64,000 nt of DNA, from NCBI GenBank assembly GCA_910576535.1, contig CAJTKK010000014.1, positions 38,333 through 102,332 of the forward strand. The letters run 5' to 3'. The position numbers and the translations under genes are program-made. Under the pieces are notes generated by a model. The model worked only from the letters and a program-made list of their open reading frames with translations, made no database searches and was not told the DNA's origin. Positions 36,801 to 44,294 of this stretch are shown here, one piece after another (within the stretch, counting starts at the first letter, position 1; each line of letters opens with the position of its first letter). The stretch is from an uncultured Lachnospiraceae bacterium. Lineage in GTDB: Bacteria; Bacillota; Clostridia; Lachnospirales; Lachnospiraceae.

Positions 36801-37104
36801 CAGCAAAGAAAGCCGCCGCTATATTTGCAGCGCAAGGTCTTCCTTGCGGAGAGGGATTACGGCGGATCATCCGTTTACCCGATGGCTTCTGGAAAATTGC
36901 GTCCAGTTAAACCAATACTATGAAAGGCAGTTCCGGCAGATTGTGGATTGTTTTTATCGCTGTGATGCAGAAATGATGATCATGGAATGCGACAGGATCC
37001 GGGAACATCTGATTGCCTTGCCGGAACATCATGGGGTGGATGTGAATGCGTTTCCCCGGCTTGGCATGGACGATTTCTGGGCCTATAAGAAGGAGGGGGG
37101 ATAA
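33847..37104 (+). CDS. HD phosphohydrolase domain fused to an Hsp90-type (GHKL) ATPase
   Basis: 1085 residues. Part one, about 60-310, is an HD domain: LHDETH (His67, His71), CLHDLG (His105-Asp106), QAHGES and RLGDLMDFD. It opens like the HD domains placed in front of Hsp90-like ATPases in signalling proteins. Part two, from about 360, is a GHKL ATPase of Hsp90 style: N-box ELLQNAIDA (369-377), G1 box DDQGTGM (412-418), G2 box FGIGF (459-463). A long C-terminal region of over 500 residues has no motif I know. The start is unclear: ATG 33847, 33850 or 33883 are all in frame and none has an ideal ribosome site. Probably acts with the upstream phosphoesterase-STAND protein. Confidence 0.82.
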   Translation: MMFEEEKGRQGDMMIHSGKLEETKLWQAYKEKVGSGGRRGGWTEEIYRAAAEYLKDVRRTFRNYTLHDETHILNVLDAMGGLLGDRTGQLTAGELELLILSACLHDLGMVYTEEERKRWLNDEEACRNFAREYCPELMGCLAGSWPEDTRQWYLRTLHPFRLSEVLQNKEWRDLIRERPLESIPMDCVLAVCQAHGESPSELDRGRGLRYLPANDTDPLFCALLLRLGDLMDFDGTRAPEILYGYAGCKEKSRQEWDKHQASAGFRYPASPSTDDLPYKARCTDPGVEHAVRDFLDWVDEELGNCMKLQEHCHRNWQRKFAFPRAVLREEIESDGYMSGDFCLTMDQERVLKLLTGENLYDDRDVFIRELLQNAIDATLLRGEMTLDFIPEDARIDLWEWNDKEGNIWFRIDDQGTGMTLGMLQRYFLKVGNSYYNSKEMDRDLREHGRAEKYQGISRFGIGFLSVFLCGDYAEVSTRYFDPAKNRKEEAAAETYRTIHYGLRLQITGLSGYYTLRDQSKHHAPEAPWPAPGWMNAGKQPDFDRNGYRAKPGTSIVVRLDPGKLGALDLREAAEKYLCGSRVPVYYNNKRIGRTYREAMQTAHEEAGEKLYELTRGMKKEFDRNFPVARGQYPKIAVTVVPLDTEEDRILPGISGVLVKYDVRFDKTPQWKVKDQSYIMHGKAVMQGKSSSIVCRILNERGDFHDVYRWKWIKKVGDAEKIAALEAEFEKYPICPKTRELAEAVERITDGQMNLYEAWRAYYDTQQGVGKEVIFSAGECGCLSKAELLASNRYDDFLCAYQGVVADGFREYYSSSSGNCMSIVFLLEGQWKPMTEMSRSRITGLPLEVLVAMNGIFHKYQAPEELWRNATYLGRWKTSSLKEWRRIRGSGLGDWVGKNQKDFFAECREGLQKPLKTEIEDRFCINPSSYDKKTITYQYAMAYFQDHFRMTIHYEEGEKIFFYEKEEEEREDAFDFFPPMMFCEAGSKESRRYICSARSSLRRGITADHPFTRWLLENCVQLNQYYERQFRQIVDCFYRCDAEMMIMECDRIREHLIALPEHHGVDVNAFPRLGMDDFWAYKKEGG

Positions 37105-37110
37105 AGGAAA

Positions 37111-37142
37111 AAACAAGGCAGCGGTTTTTACGCCGCTGCCTT
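37111..37142 (-). terminator. Terminator between HD-Hsp90 gene and Xre regulator
   Basis: Ten-bp stem AAGGCAGCGG/CCGCTGCCTT (37115-37124 with 37133-37142). Read on the minus strand it is followed by a run of T, so it ends the Xre gene; on the plus strand it may end the HD-Hsp90 gene less efficiently. Confidence 0.8.
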
Positions 37143-37509
37143 AGCTTCTTTCCGGGTTCCCGTTTGTCTGGGTACTGTTTAAATAAGATAAATACTTCAT
37201 CATTTCTTTTTTGTTGTTTTTGTTGAGCCTTCTTAAACTGATCAGAACATCTTTTAATTTCACGCCTTGAAGAAAAGCGGCATTCAGGTCATAGGAGCCG
37301 GCGCGTTCAGGCTCTACGCCTAAGATGTAGTCGGCGCTTACGTTATAAAGCTTAGCCAGCCTGACCACATGCCTGGAGGGGAGTTCCCGTTTATCCAGTT
37401 CATAGTAGGAATACGCCTGCTGGGAGATGCCCAGATAGTCGGCGACCTGACGTTGTTTTAAGTGGTTTTCATCTCTTAAATTCTTTATTTTAACATGAAC
37501 TTTTGTCAA
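37141..37509 (-). CDS. Xre-family transcriptional regulator (copy 1)
   Basis: 122 residues. Helix-turn-helix of the Cro/C1 type in the first 65 residues: RQVADYLGISQQAYSYYELDKRELPS. The C-terminal part (LKDVLISLRRLNKNNKKEMMKYL) is shared with copy 2. The start appears to be TTG at 37509, with GGGAGG upstream and 8-nt spacing; no in-frame ATG fits. Such regulators repress nearby genes; targets may be itself, its paralogue or the accessory pair (inference). Confidence 0.85.
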   Translation of the reverse strand: MTKVHVKIKNLRDENHLKQRQVADYLGISQQAYSYYELDKRELPSRHVVRLAKLYNVSADYILGVEPERAGSYDLNAAFLQGVKLKDVLISLRRLNKNNKKEMMKYLSYLNSTQTNGNPERS

Positions 37510-37660
37510 TCAGAAACCTCCCTACTGCAATGCGTTGTGGCTTTGGCTGAGGCGATCATATCATGGGGACTGTCTTAGTGTATGGAATTACATCATTTTT
37601 ATGTAAGAATAATTTGCCCCACAACGAAAAGAAGTGATGGATGTCTGCCAACTGCCATTG

Positions 37661-38023
37661 TCAGGTCTGCCTTGCGGCTGGCTGTGTGCTGCTTAGGTAG
37701 GACAAAAATTTCATCATTTCCTTTTTATTGTTTCTGTTTAGCCTTTTTAAACTGATCAATACGTCTTTTAGCGTGACGCCTTGGACAAATGTTGCGTTTA
37801 AGTCAAAAGAGCCGGCCCGTTCAGGTTCTATGCCAAGAAGATAATCGGCGCTGACATGGTATAGCCTGGCCAGATTGACCACATGCCTGGAAGGCAGCTC
37901 CCGCTTATCCAGCTCGTAATAGGAATATGCCTGCTGGGAGATGCCAAGATATTCTGCAACCTGACGTTGTTTGAAATGGTTTTCTTCCCTTAAGTTTTTT
38001 ATCTTAACATGCATGCTTGTCAA
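37661..38023 (-). CDS. Xre-family transcriptional regulator (copy 2)
   Basis: 120 residues, roughly three-quarters identical to copy 1 by eye, with an almost identical recognition helix (GISQQAYSYYELDKRELPSRHVV). A likely TTG start at 38023 follows a GGGGG ribosome site; an in-frame ATG three codons later (38014) is an alternative. The two copies are in tandem, same direction, 151 bp apart, so they arose by local duplication. Matching recognition helices suggest they bind the same operator. Confidence 0.85.
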   Translation of the reverse strand: MTSMHVKIKNLREENHFKQRQVAEYLGISQQAYSYYELDKRELPSRHVVNLARLYHVSADYLLGIEPERAGSFDLNATFVQGVTLKDVLISLKRLNRNNKKEMMKFLSYLSSTQPAARQT

Positions 38024-38215
38024 AAGAATTCCCCCTTACTTCTTTCTGTTGTGGATGGAATGGGCAAAGCATAGCATAAGATCTGTTATCCTGCGCGGAA
38101 ACACGACAAGTTTGTGTGAATGTATTTGATTTAAAAACAAAAAGTTGTAAAAGCATTCTGGATAAAAGGAGGAAAGAGGGGAAAAAGGAAGCTGTTGTTT
38201 CGTGAAAAATTGCTA

Positions 38216-38244
38216 TTGAGATTAGGGAATTGGAATGATACAAT
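38216..38244 (+). promoter_or_regulatory. Promoter of the MBOAT gene
   Basis: TTGAGA (38216-38221), 17 bp, TACAAT (38239-38244), about 52 bp before ATG 38296. Confidence 0.6.
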
Positions 38245-38295
38245 AAAACCGTTGACTACAAAGGATAAATTACTGATAGAACAGGATTGATATAT

Positions 38296-39660
38296 ATGGC
38301 TGCATTTACCAGCTTGGGGTTTCTTTTCCGCTTTTTTCCGGCATTTCTTGCCGTTTATTATTTAACGCCGGCCAGATACAGAAATACGGCGCTGTTGCTT
38401 GGGAGCATCGTATTTTACGCAATGGGGGAGCCGTATTATGTGCCGCTTCTGCTTGTGGCGGTATGGCTGAATTATTTTTTTGCCAAGAAAATATATTCCT
38501 GCAGGGATACCCGCAGGGGAATCAAGTGCAGGAAGGGCAGGCTGGCTGCCGTGACCGTGATGGATGTAGGGCTGCTTGCGGCGTTTAAGGCGGCAGGGGC
38601 TTTTTTGGGCAGCAGCATCCTTCCTCTGGGGCTGAGTTTTTATATTTTTAAAATGATTTCTTTCCAAGTAGATATATTCCGTAAAGAAATGACGCAGATG
38701 CCGACGTTGAAAAGGACGGCGGTTTATTTTACGATGTTCCCCCAGATCGTGTCCGGGCCGATTATGCGTTTTGGCGAGGGCAGGTTTTTAGCGGGGGAGC
38801 GGAAGTATTCGCTGGAGAAACTGGAAGAGGGGATGCAGTATTTTGTGGCAGGGCTTGGAACGAAAGCGCTGCTGGCGGACCGGCTGGCGATTTTATGGAA
38901 AGATATCCATGTGATAGGTTATGAAAGCATATCGTCGCCTTTGGCCTGGCTTGGGGCGGCGGCTTATTCTATGGAATTGTATTTTGACTTTTGGGGTTAT
39001 TCGCTGATGGCATCAGGAATCTGTGTCATGCTAGGTTTCCCGTTTATTAAAAATTTTGACCATCCTTATGCATCGAAAAGCATCAGTGAATTCTGGCGGC
39101 GCTGGCATATGACTTTAGGAAGCTTTTTCAGGGATTATGTTTATATCCCTTTGGGAGGAAGCAGGGAGGGGTTGACTGGAACGGTTAGGAATCTTCTGGC
39201 CGTATGGCTGCTGACCGGGCTTTGGCATGGCGGGAGCCTGAATTTTCTTTTGTGGGGGTTTGTGCTGTTTTTGCTGATTACGGCAGAGAAGCTGGCGCTT
39301 GGCAAAGTGTTTCGGAAAGTTCCTTTGGCGGGGCGCTGCTATACGCTGCTGTTCATCCCGGTTACCTGGATCTTTTTTGCGGTAACGGATTTGGGGCAGC
39401 TTTCTTTATATTTAGGGCGTCTTTTTCCCTTTTTGGGCATTGGGGCGGCCTTAAACCCGAATGATATATGGAAGTATTTGGGGATGTACTGGCATTATCT
39501 GCTTTTAGGGGCAATCTGGTGCATCCCGGCTATTCCCCGTTTTTTGCACAGGCATAGAAAACATCCGGTTGTGGTAATTTTGACGGTTCTGATTTTTTGG
39601 CTTTCCGTTTTCTGTATCGTCAGTATGGAAAGCAACCCTTTTGCGTATTTGAAATTTTAA
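38296..39660 (+). CDS. MBOAT-family membrane O-acyltransferase (AlgI/DltB type)
   Basis: 454 residues, about ten to twelve membrane helices. MBOAT hallmarks are RRWHMTLGSFFRDYVYIPLGG near residue 270 and the catalytic His311 in LTGLWHGG. It moves an acyl group across the membrane to a surface glycan or wall polymer. Start ATG 38296 rather than TTG 38287. The next gene encodes a membrane-anchored SGNH protein, the usual partner that transfers the acyl group outside, so the two form an O-acylation pair (family knowledge). The acceptor is unknown. Confidence 0.9.
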   Translation: MAAFTSLGFLFRFFPAFLAVYYLTPARYRNTALLLGSIVFYAMGEPYYVPLLLVAVWLNYFFAKKIYSCRDTRRGIKCRKGRLAAVTVMDVGLLAAFKAAGAFLGSSILPLGLSFYIFKMISFQVDIFRKEMTQMPTLKRTAVYFTMFPQIVSGPIMRFGEGRFLAGERKYSLEKLEEGMQYFVAGLGTKALLADRLAILWKDIHVIGYESISSPLAWLGAAAYSMELYFDFWGYSLMASGICVMLGFPFIKNFDHPYASKSISEFWRRWHMTLGSFFRDYVYIPLGGSREGLTGTVRNLLAVWLLTGLWHGGSLNFLLWGFVLFLLITAEKLALGKVFRKVPLAGRCYTLLFIPVTWIFFAVTDLGQLSLYLGRLFPFLGIGAALNPNDIWKYLGMYWHYLLLGAIWCIPAIPRFLHRHRKHPVVVILTVLIFWLSVFCIVSMESNPFAYLKF

Positions 39661-39691
39661 CGGCGCATTCTTGGATAAAGTAGGTATGATG

Positions 39692-40846
39692 ATGAAATTA
39701 ATAAAAAAATGTCCGGTATTTTTCCTGCTGGCAGTCAGCGGCCTCGCTTTTACATTGCTTGGGTTTGCCGGACGGTTTTCCGTTTATAAAGATTATGAAT
39801 TTGATATAGCAAAAAGGCCGTATCTTTCCCTGGTGATGGAAGGGGCGGCCAAAGGGGCTGCGCCATGGGAGGCTGTGGGGGAGGCCGGCTTGGGGGAGAA
39901 CGGTTTTCCGGGATGGCTGGTTGCCTTGTTTCAAAATGACGGTAAAGAGGGGCAAAGCATCGGTTACCAGGATGAGGAGGAAGCTTTGGAGGTTCTTGGG
40001 CAGGGGGATATCCCGGGCGGGACGGAAGCAAACCCCGGCGGGGAAAACAGACCGGATATAACAGCGGCCGGCGGGGCGGAAGACAGCCAGGCAGAGGAAA
40101 ACGGGATGCAGGAACAGGATGTCCGGGCAGAAGGCAGCATGTCACCGGAAGAGGGAGATGCCCAAGGGAAAATGAGCGGGCAGGAAGAGGCAGACGTACA
40201 GGATATACCTGGCCGGGAAGAGACTGCGCCGGACGGGTCTGCTTATGAATTTCAGACAGTAACGGAGGATTATTTTAACGATGCGGCATTTATTGGGGAT
40301 TCCCGTACAGTCGGCTTGCTTGAATATGGAGGGATAGAAGACCGGGCAGATTTTTACGCAAAGATTTCCCTTACTATTTATAATGTGTTTACCGAACAGC
40401 TTGCGAAAGAAGAAGGGACAGGGAGAAAAATAACGGCAGAAGAAGCGCTTGCCCAAAAGCAGTATGGAAAGATATATCTGATGCTGGGCATTAACGAACT
40501 GGGAACAGGCACGACGGAGACTTTTATGGAAGAATACCGGGCTGTGGTGGACCGGATCCGCCAGTTGCAGCCCAATGCCGTTATTTTTGTGGAAGGGATC
40601 ATGAAAGTGACGGGAAAAAAGGACAGGGAAGACCCTATTTTTAATAATGCCAATATTGAAGAAAAAAATGCGGCGATTGCAGAGCTGGCCGATAACCGGA
40701 CGGTTTTTTACATTGATGTGAATGAGGCGGTATGCGACGGGGAAGGGAACCTGAATGAGGAATATACGATGGATGAAGTGCATCTGAAAGCAAAATATTA
40801 TGAAATATGGAAGCAGTTTTTATTAGCACATGGAATTGAGCCTTAA
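39692..40846 (+). CDS. Membrane-anchored SGNH hydrolase-like protein, partner of the MBOAT
   Basis: 384 residues. One N-terminal membrane helix (about 8-27), a long acidic low-complexity spacer (about 85-185, rich in Glu, Gly, Gln), then an SGNH domain: IGDSRTVGL (Ser204), LGINELG and DEVHLK near the C terminus. Catalytic Ser and Asp/His blocks are present. Three ATGs in a row (39686, 39689, 39692) are possible starts; 39692 has the best spacing to AAAGTAGG. Probably completes surface O-acylation together with the MBOAT (inference). Confidence 0.8.
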   Translation: MKLIKKCPVFFLLAVSGLAFTLLGFAGRFSVYKDYEFDIAKRPYLSLVMEGAAKGAAPWEAVGEAGLGENGFPGWLVALFQNDGKEGQSIGYQDEEEALEVLGQGDIPGGTEANPGGENRPDITAAGGAEDSQAEENGMQEQDVRAEGSMSPEEGDAQGKMSGQEEADVQDIPGREETAPDGSAYEFQTVTEDYFNDAAFIGDSRTVGLLEYGGIEDRADFYAKISLTIYNVFTEQLAKEEGTGRKITAEEALAQKQYGKIYLMLGINELGTGTTETFMEEYRAVVDRIRQLQPNAVIFVEGIMKVTGKKDREDPIFNNANIEEKNAAIAELADNRTVFYIDVNEAVCDGEGNLNEEYTMDEVHLKAKYYEIWKQFLLAHGIEP

Positions 40847-40862
40847 AGAAGCGGCAATACTA
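40833..40862 (+). promoter_or_regulatory. Weak sigma-G-like promoter candidate for spoVAD
   Basis: GAATT (40833-40837), 18-bp spacer, AATACTA (40856-40862). Each box is one base off the sigma-G consensus. It overlaps the end of the SGNH gene and lies about 105 bp before spoVAD. Offered because spoVAD here is cut off from the spoVAA promoter. Confidence 0.3.
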
Positions 40863-40967
40863 TACGAAGCGGAATGCGGAAAAGACGGCGGCGCCTGGAA
40901 CTGTCAGGTATTCTGGAAAAACCGCCGGATTGGAAATTTATGGATTACGGAAGGAGCTTTGTATCGT

Positions 40968-42005
40968 ATGAGTCAGGAGAAAAGTAGAACATGTATGCTG
41001 GGAAAGCAGAGCATAGAATTAAAGAACCCTGTTTTTATCAGGGAAAGCGCGAGCGTAGTAGGGACAAAGGAAGGGCAGGGGCCTTTGGCGGAGCTTTTTG
41101 ATATGATAGGGCAGGATGACATGTTTGGATGCGCTTCCTGGGAAGAGGCGGAAAGCAGTTTACAGAAAGATGCGGTATATCTGGCTTTGGGAAAAGCCGG
41201 GCTGAAAAAGGAAGATATACGGTATCTTTTTGCGGGGGATCTGCTGGGGCAGTCCATCGCCAGCAGCTTTGGGCTGGCCAGTTATGAAATACCTCTGGTA
41301 GGGCTTTATGGCGCCTGCTCTACTTGCGGGCTGTCATTGAGCATGGGCGCTATGACGGTAAACGCGGGATACGGAGAACATGTGGTATGCGTAACTTCCA
41401 GCCATTTTGCCAGCGCGGAAAAAGAGTTCCGTTTTCCGTTAGGATATGGGAACCAGAGACCGCTTTCCGCTTCCTGGACGGTGACAGGGAGCGGGGCTTT
41501 TGTGTTAAGCAGCACGCAAGGGAAGAAATCCAGGGGGAAGATCACAGGGCTGACTACGGGAAAAATTATGGATTATGGGCTGAAGGATTCCATGAATATG
41601 GGGGCATGTATGGCGCCTGCGGCCAGTGACCTGATATACCGGCATCTGAAAGATTTTGGGAGGACGCCTTCGGACTATGATAAGATTATTACCGGGGATC
41701 TGGGGAGCGTAGGACAGCACGCATTAATTGATCTGCTGAATGAAAAGGATGTGGATATTGCAGGGCAGCATATGGACTGCGGCATTGAGATTTATGATGC
41801 GAAAGAGCAGGATACCCATGCAGGGGGAAGCGGCTGCGGGTGCAGCGCGGTGACGCTTTCGGCGTATATTTTAAAGAAAATAGAAGAAGGGGTATGGAAG
41901 CGGGTGCTTTTCGTGCCTACGGGCGCATTGCTTAGCAAGACCAGTTTCAATGAAGGGCAGACAGTGCCGGGGATTGCCCATGGGGTGGTAATCGAGGCGG
42001 TTTGA
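40968..42005 (+). CDS. spoVAD: Stage V sporulation protein AD
   Basis: 345 residues with a thiolase-like fold; binds DPA and is essential for its uptake into the forespore. Family blocks are ASVVGTKEGQGPLAELFD, DLLGQSIASSFGLASY, YGACSTCGLSLSMGAM and GGSGCGCSAVTLSAYIL. The start is ATG 40968 (AAGGAG upstream). The longer frame from 40830 adds 46 residues not seen in the family and overlaps the previous gene. In other genomes spoVAC is directly upstream and spoVAE downstream; here both are displaced. Confidence 0.94.
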   Translation: MSQEKSRTCMLGKQSIELKNPVFIRESASVVGTKEGQGPLAELFDMIGQDDMFGCASWEEAESSLQKDAVYLALGKAGLKKEDIRYLFAGDLLGQSIASSFGLASYEIPLVGLYGACSTCGLSLSMGAMTVNAGYGEHVVCVTSSHFASAEKEFRFPLGYGNQRPLSASWTVTGSGAFVLSSTQGKKSRGKITGLTTGKIMDYGLKDSMNMGACMAPAASDLIYRHLKDFGRTPSDYDKIITGDLGSVGQHALIDLLNEKDVDIAGQHMDCGIEIYDAKEQDTHAGGSGCGCSAVTLSAYILKKIEEGVWKRVLFVPTGALLSKTSFNEGQTVPGIAHGVVIEAV

Positions 42006-42179
42006 CCATAGAAGCATGAAACATGTAACCATGTAGCATGTTTACATGTGGAAAAGAAGATGGATAAGGGAACCGGCGGACGCCTTATATGATTGAGATA
42101 AAAAGGATTGAAAAAAATGGGAAGCCCTAGTAAAATAATGCGGTAAGGGATGAGAAAGGGCACAACAGGGGGGACGGGT

Positions 42180-42410
42180 ATGAGGGAAATGGAATTTAAG
42201 ATGGAGAGGCAGGGGCTGCTGGAAGAAGGGCAGCGCATAACGGTGACAGAAGGGGCGCTTCCCAGCAATTATTATTATACGATAGATCCGGCTCTTGCGA
42301 TGTCGGGGAATTACCCGTTCCGTGAGCGGATGCTGGCAAGGGAAGGGGTTGTAAAAAAGATAATAGAAAATGAAAGGGGCTTTTACGTTATGGCGGAGTT
42401 TGAGGAATAA
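42180..42410 (+). CDS. Small protein of unknown function between spoVAD and ridA
   Basis: 76 residues starting MREMEFKMERQGLL, with AGGGGGG at 42168-42173. Includes ITVTEGALPSNYYYTIDPALAM and a charged C terminus. No membrane helix or known motif. The ribosome site and gap-filling position support a real gene. Confidence 0.6.
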   Translation: MREMEFKMERQGLLEEGQRITVTEGALPSNYYYTIDPALAMSGNYPFRERMLAREGVVKKIIENERGFYVMAEFEE

Positions 42411-42468
42411 TGCTTCGCAGTTAAGGCTGTATCTGTTTACCAAATGATAAAAAAGGAGAGATAAGGTA

Positions 42469-42849
42469 ATGACGAAGAGAACAATTGCAACAGACAAGGC
42501 GCCGGCGGCTATCGGGCCATATTCCCAGGGGATTCTTATAGGAAACACATTGTATGCTTCCGGGCAGATTCCTATTGACCCGGCAACCGGGGAAATAAAA
42601 GGAGAGGGCATTGAGGAGCAGGCGGAACAGGCAATGAAAAACGTAGGGGCGGTTCTGGCGGAGGCCGGATGCAGCTATGAGGATGTGGTAAAGACCACCT
42701 GTTTTTTGGCGGATATGGAAGATTTTGCGGCTTTTAACGGAGTCTATGGGAAATATTTTACGCAAAAGCCGGCAAGAAGCTGCGTGGCTGTAAAGCAGCT
42801 CCCGAAGAATGTGCTTTGTGAAGTGGAAGTGATTGCATATCATGAATAA
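42469..42849 (+). CDS. ridA: RidA-family enamine/imine deaminase
   Basis: 126 residues, normal RidA length, trimeric. It hydrolyses reactive enamines made by PLP enzymes such as threonine dehydratase. Conserved IGPYSQGI near residue 17, SGQIPIDP and the substrate-binding Arg in PARSCVAV, then the family end VEVIAY. Its stop overlaps the next gene's ATG by 8 bp. Confidence 0.92.
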   Translation: MTKRTIATDKAPAAIGPYSQGILIGNTLYASGQIPIDPATGEIKGEGIEEQAEQAMKNVGAVLAEAGCSYEDVVKTTCFLADMEDFAAFNGVYGKYFTQKPARSCVAVKQLPKNVLCEVEVIAYHE

Positions 42850-43366
42850 TGTTGTTCTTATTGGGATGCCGGGAGCCGGAAAAAGCACGGTAGGCGTGGT
42901 GCTGGCCAAACGCCTTGGCTACCGTTTTATAGATTCGGATCTGGTGATCCAGGAAAAAAAAGGTATGCTTTTGCATGAAATCATAAAGGAAAAAGGCATT
43001 GACGGTTTTCTTGCAGTGGAAAATGAAATCAATGCGTCTTTGAATGTAAACAGGAGCGTGATCGCAACCGGAGGAAGCGTGATCTATGGGGAAGAGGCCA
43101 TGGAACATTTGAAGAAAACGGGAATGATCGTATATTTAAAGCTTTCTTATGGGGCGGTTGAAAGACGCCTTGGCGATCTGGACGAGCGGGGCGTGACAGT
43201 GAGGAAAGGGCAGACGCTTAAGGATTTGTACGAAGAGAGGATTCCCTATTACGAAAAATACGCGGAAGTCGTCCTGGACTGTGAAAATAAGATGATCAGG
43301 GATATTGTTGCGGAGATTATGGAGATCCTGCATAGGGAAAAACGCAGAAAGGTTGTATTACAATGA
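42842..43366 (+). CDS. Shikimate kinase-like P-loop kinase
   Basis: 174 residues. Walker A GMPGAGKST (8-16), DSDLVI (the DxD pair) and ATGGSVI follow the shikimate kinase plan. But the shikimate-binding arginine of the usual FRxxE is replaced: here FLAVENEI. The LID lacks the common RPLL and reads ERGVTVRKGQTL. So it could be a shikimate kinase with altered contacts or a kinase for another small alcohol. I therefore do not give an aroK symbol. The start is ATG 42842, inside the end of ridA. Confidence 0.75.
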   Translation: MNNVVLIGMPGAGKSTVGVVLAKRLGYRFIDSDLVIQEKKGMLLHEIIKEKGIDGFLAVENEINASLNVNRSVIATGGSVIYGEEAMEHLKKTGMIVYLKLSYGAVERRLGDLDERGVTVRKGQTLKDLYEERIPYYEKYAEVVLDCENKMIRDIVAEIMEILHREKRRKVVLQ

Positions 43367-44247
43367 AGAAAACAGCAATTGGCAGCAGCCTGCTTTTATT
43401 TCTGGCTGCCTGCATATGGGGGGTTGCTTTTGTGGCGCAGAGCGTAGGGATGGATTACATGGGCCCGTTTACCTTTAACGGGGCCCGTTTTTTGATCGGC
43501 GGCACAGTGCTTCTGCCTGTTGTCTATGGCAGGGTGCAAAAGAAAAAAAATACGCCCCGGCGGATTGTGCCGGCGGTAACATTAAAAGGCGGTATATGCT
43601 GCGGCCTTGCCATTTGCGCCGCTTCCTTATTCCAGCAGATCGGAATTATGGATACAACGGTGGGGAAGGCCGGGTTTATCACAACTTTGTATATCGTAAT
43701 CGTGCCGGTTCTAGGCTTATTCCTGCATAAGAAGGTGGCCGGGAAGGTATGGGCCGGCGCTTTCGTAGCGGCGGCAGGGATGTACTTGCTTTGTATGAAT
43801 GAAAGCTTTTCCGTCGGGAGAGGGGATGCATTGGTATTTATCTGTGCCATTCTTTTTTCCGTACATATTTTGGTGATTGATTATTTTTCTCCCAAGGCTG
43901 ACGGGGTGGCGCTTTCCTGCATCCAGTTTTACACTGCGGGGCTGATCTGCGCTGTGGCTGCTTTTTTTATTGAGAAACCGGCTATGGGGCAGATTCTGGC
44001 AGGTGCGGCGCCGATACTGTATGCGGGTGTGATGTCCTGCGGGATTGCATATACTTTGCAGATTATCGGGCAGAAAAACCTGGAGCCGGCCGTGGCATCC
44101 CTTATTTTAAGCATGGAATCTGTCGTTTCTGTCTTGGCAGGCTGGGTGATATTAGGACAGGAATTGTCGGAAAAAGAATTGTTTGGCTGCGCCCTTGTGT
44201 TTGCGGCGGTGATCCTGGTACAGTTGCCGGAAAGAAGGAAAAAATAG
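43363..44247 (+). CDS. EamA/DMT-family transporter
   Basis: 294 residues with about ten hydrophobic helices in two EamA repeats. The N-terminal repeat has LAACIWGVAFVAQS, and the C-terminal one ends with LILSMESVVSVLAGW. ATG overlaps the previous stop (ATGA), so translation is coupled. Such carriers export amino acids or metabolites; substrate unknown. Confidence 0.9.
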   Translation: MKKTAIGSSLLLFLAACIWGVAFVAQSVGMDYMGPFTFNGARFLIGGTVLLPVVYGRVQKKKNTPRRIVPAVTLKGGICCGLAICAASLFQQIGIMDTTVGKAGFITTLYIVIVPVLGLFLHKKVAGKVWAGAFVAAAGMYLLCMNESFSVGRGDALVFICAILFSVHILVIDYFSPKADGVALSCIQFYTAGLICAVAAFFIEKPAMGQILAGAAPILYAGVMSCGIAYTLQIIGQKNLEPAVASLILSMESVVSVLAGWVILGQELSEKELFGCALVFAAVILVQLPERRKK

Positions 44248-44294
44248 ACAGGTCATCCATGAGGCGCGATATGGGGGCGGCGTGTATGGACTCC

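Noticed and set aside
37141..38023. CRISPR or other repeat array suggested by the similar blocks here
   Set aside because: The similarity is explained by two paralogous Xre genes; no short regular repeats are present anywhere in the window.
40830..40967. 46-residue N-terminal extension of SpoVAD
   Set aside because: Overlaps the SGNH gene and is not part of the family; ATG 40968 has AAGGAG.
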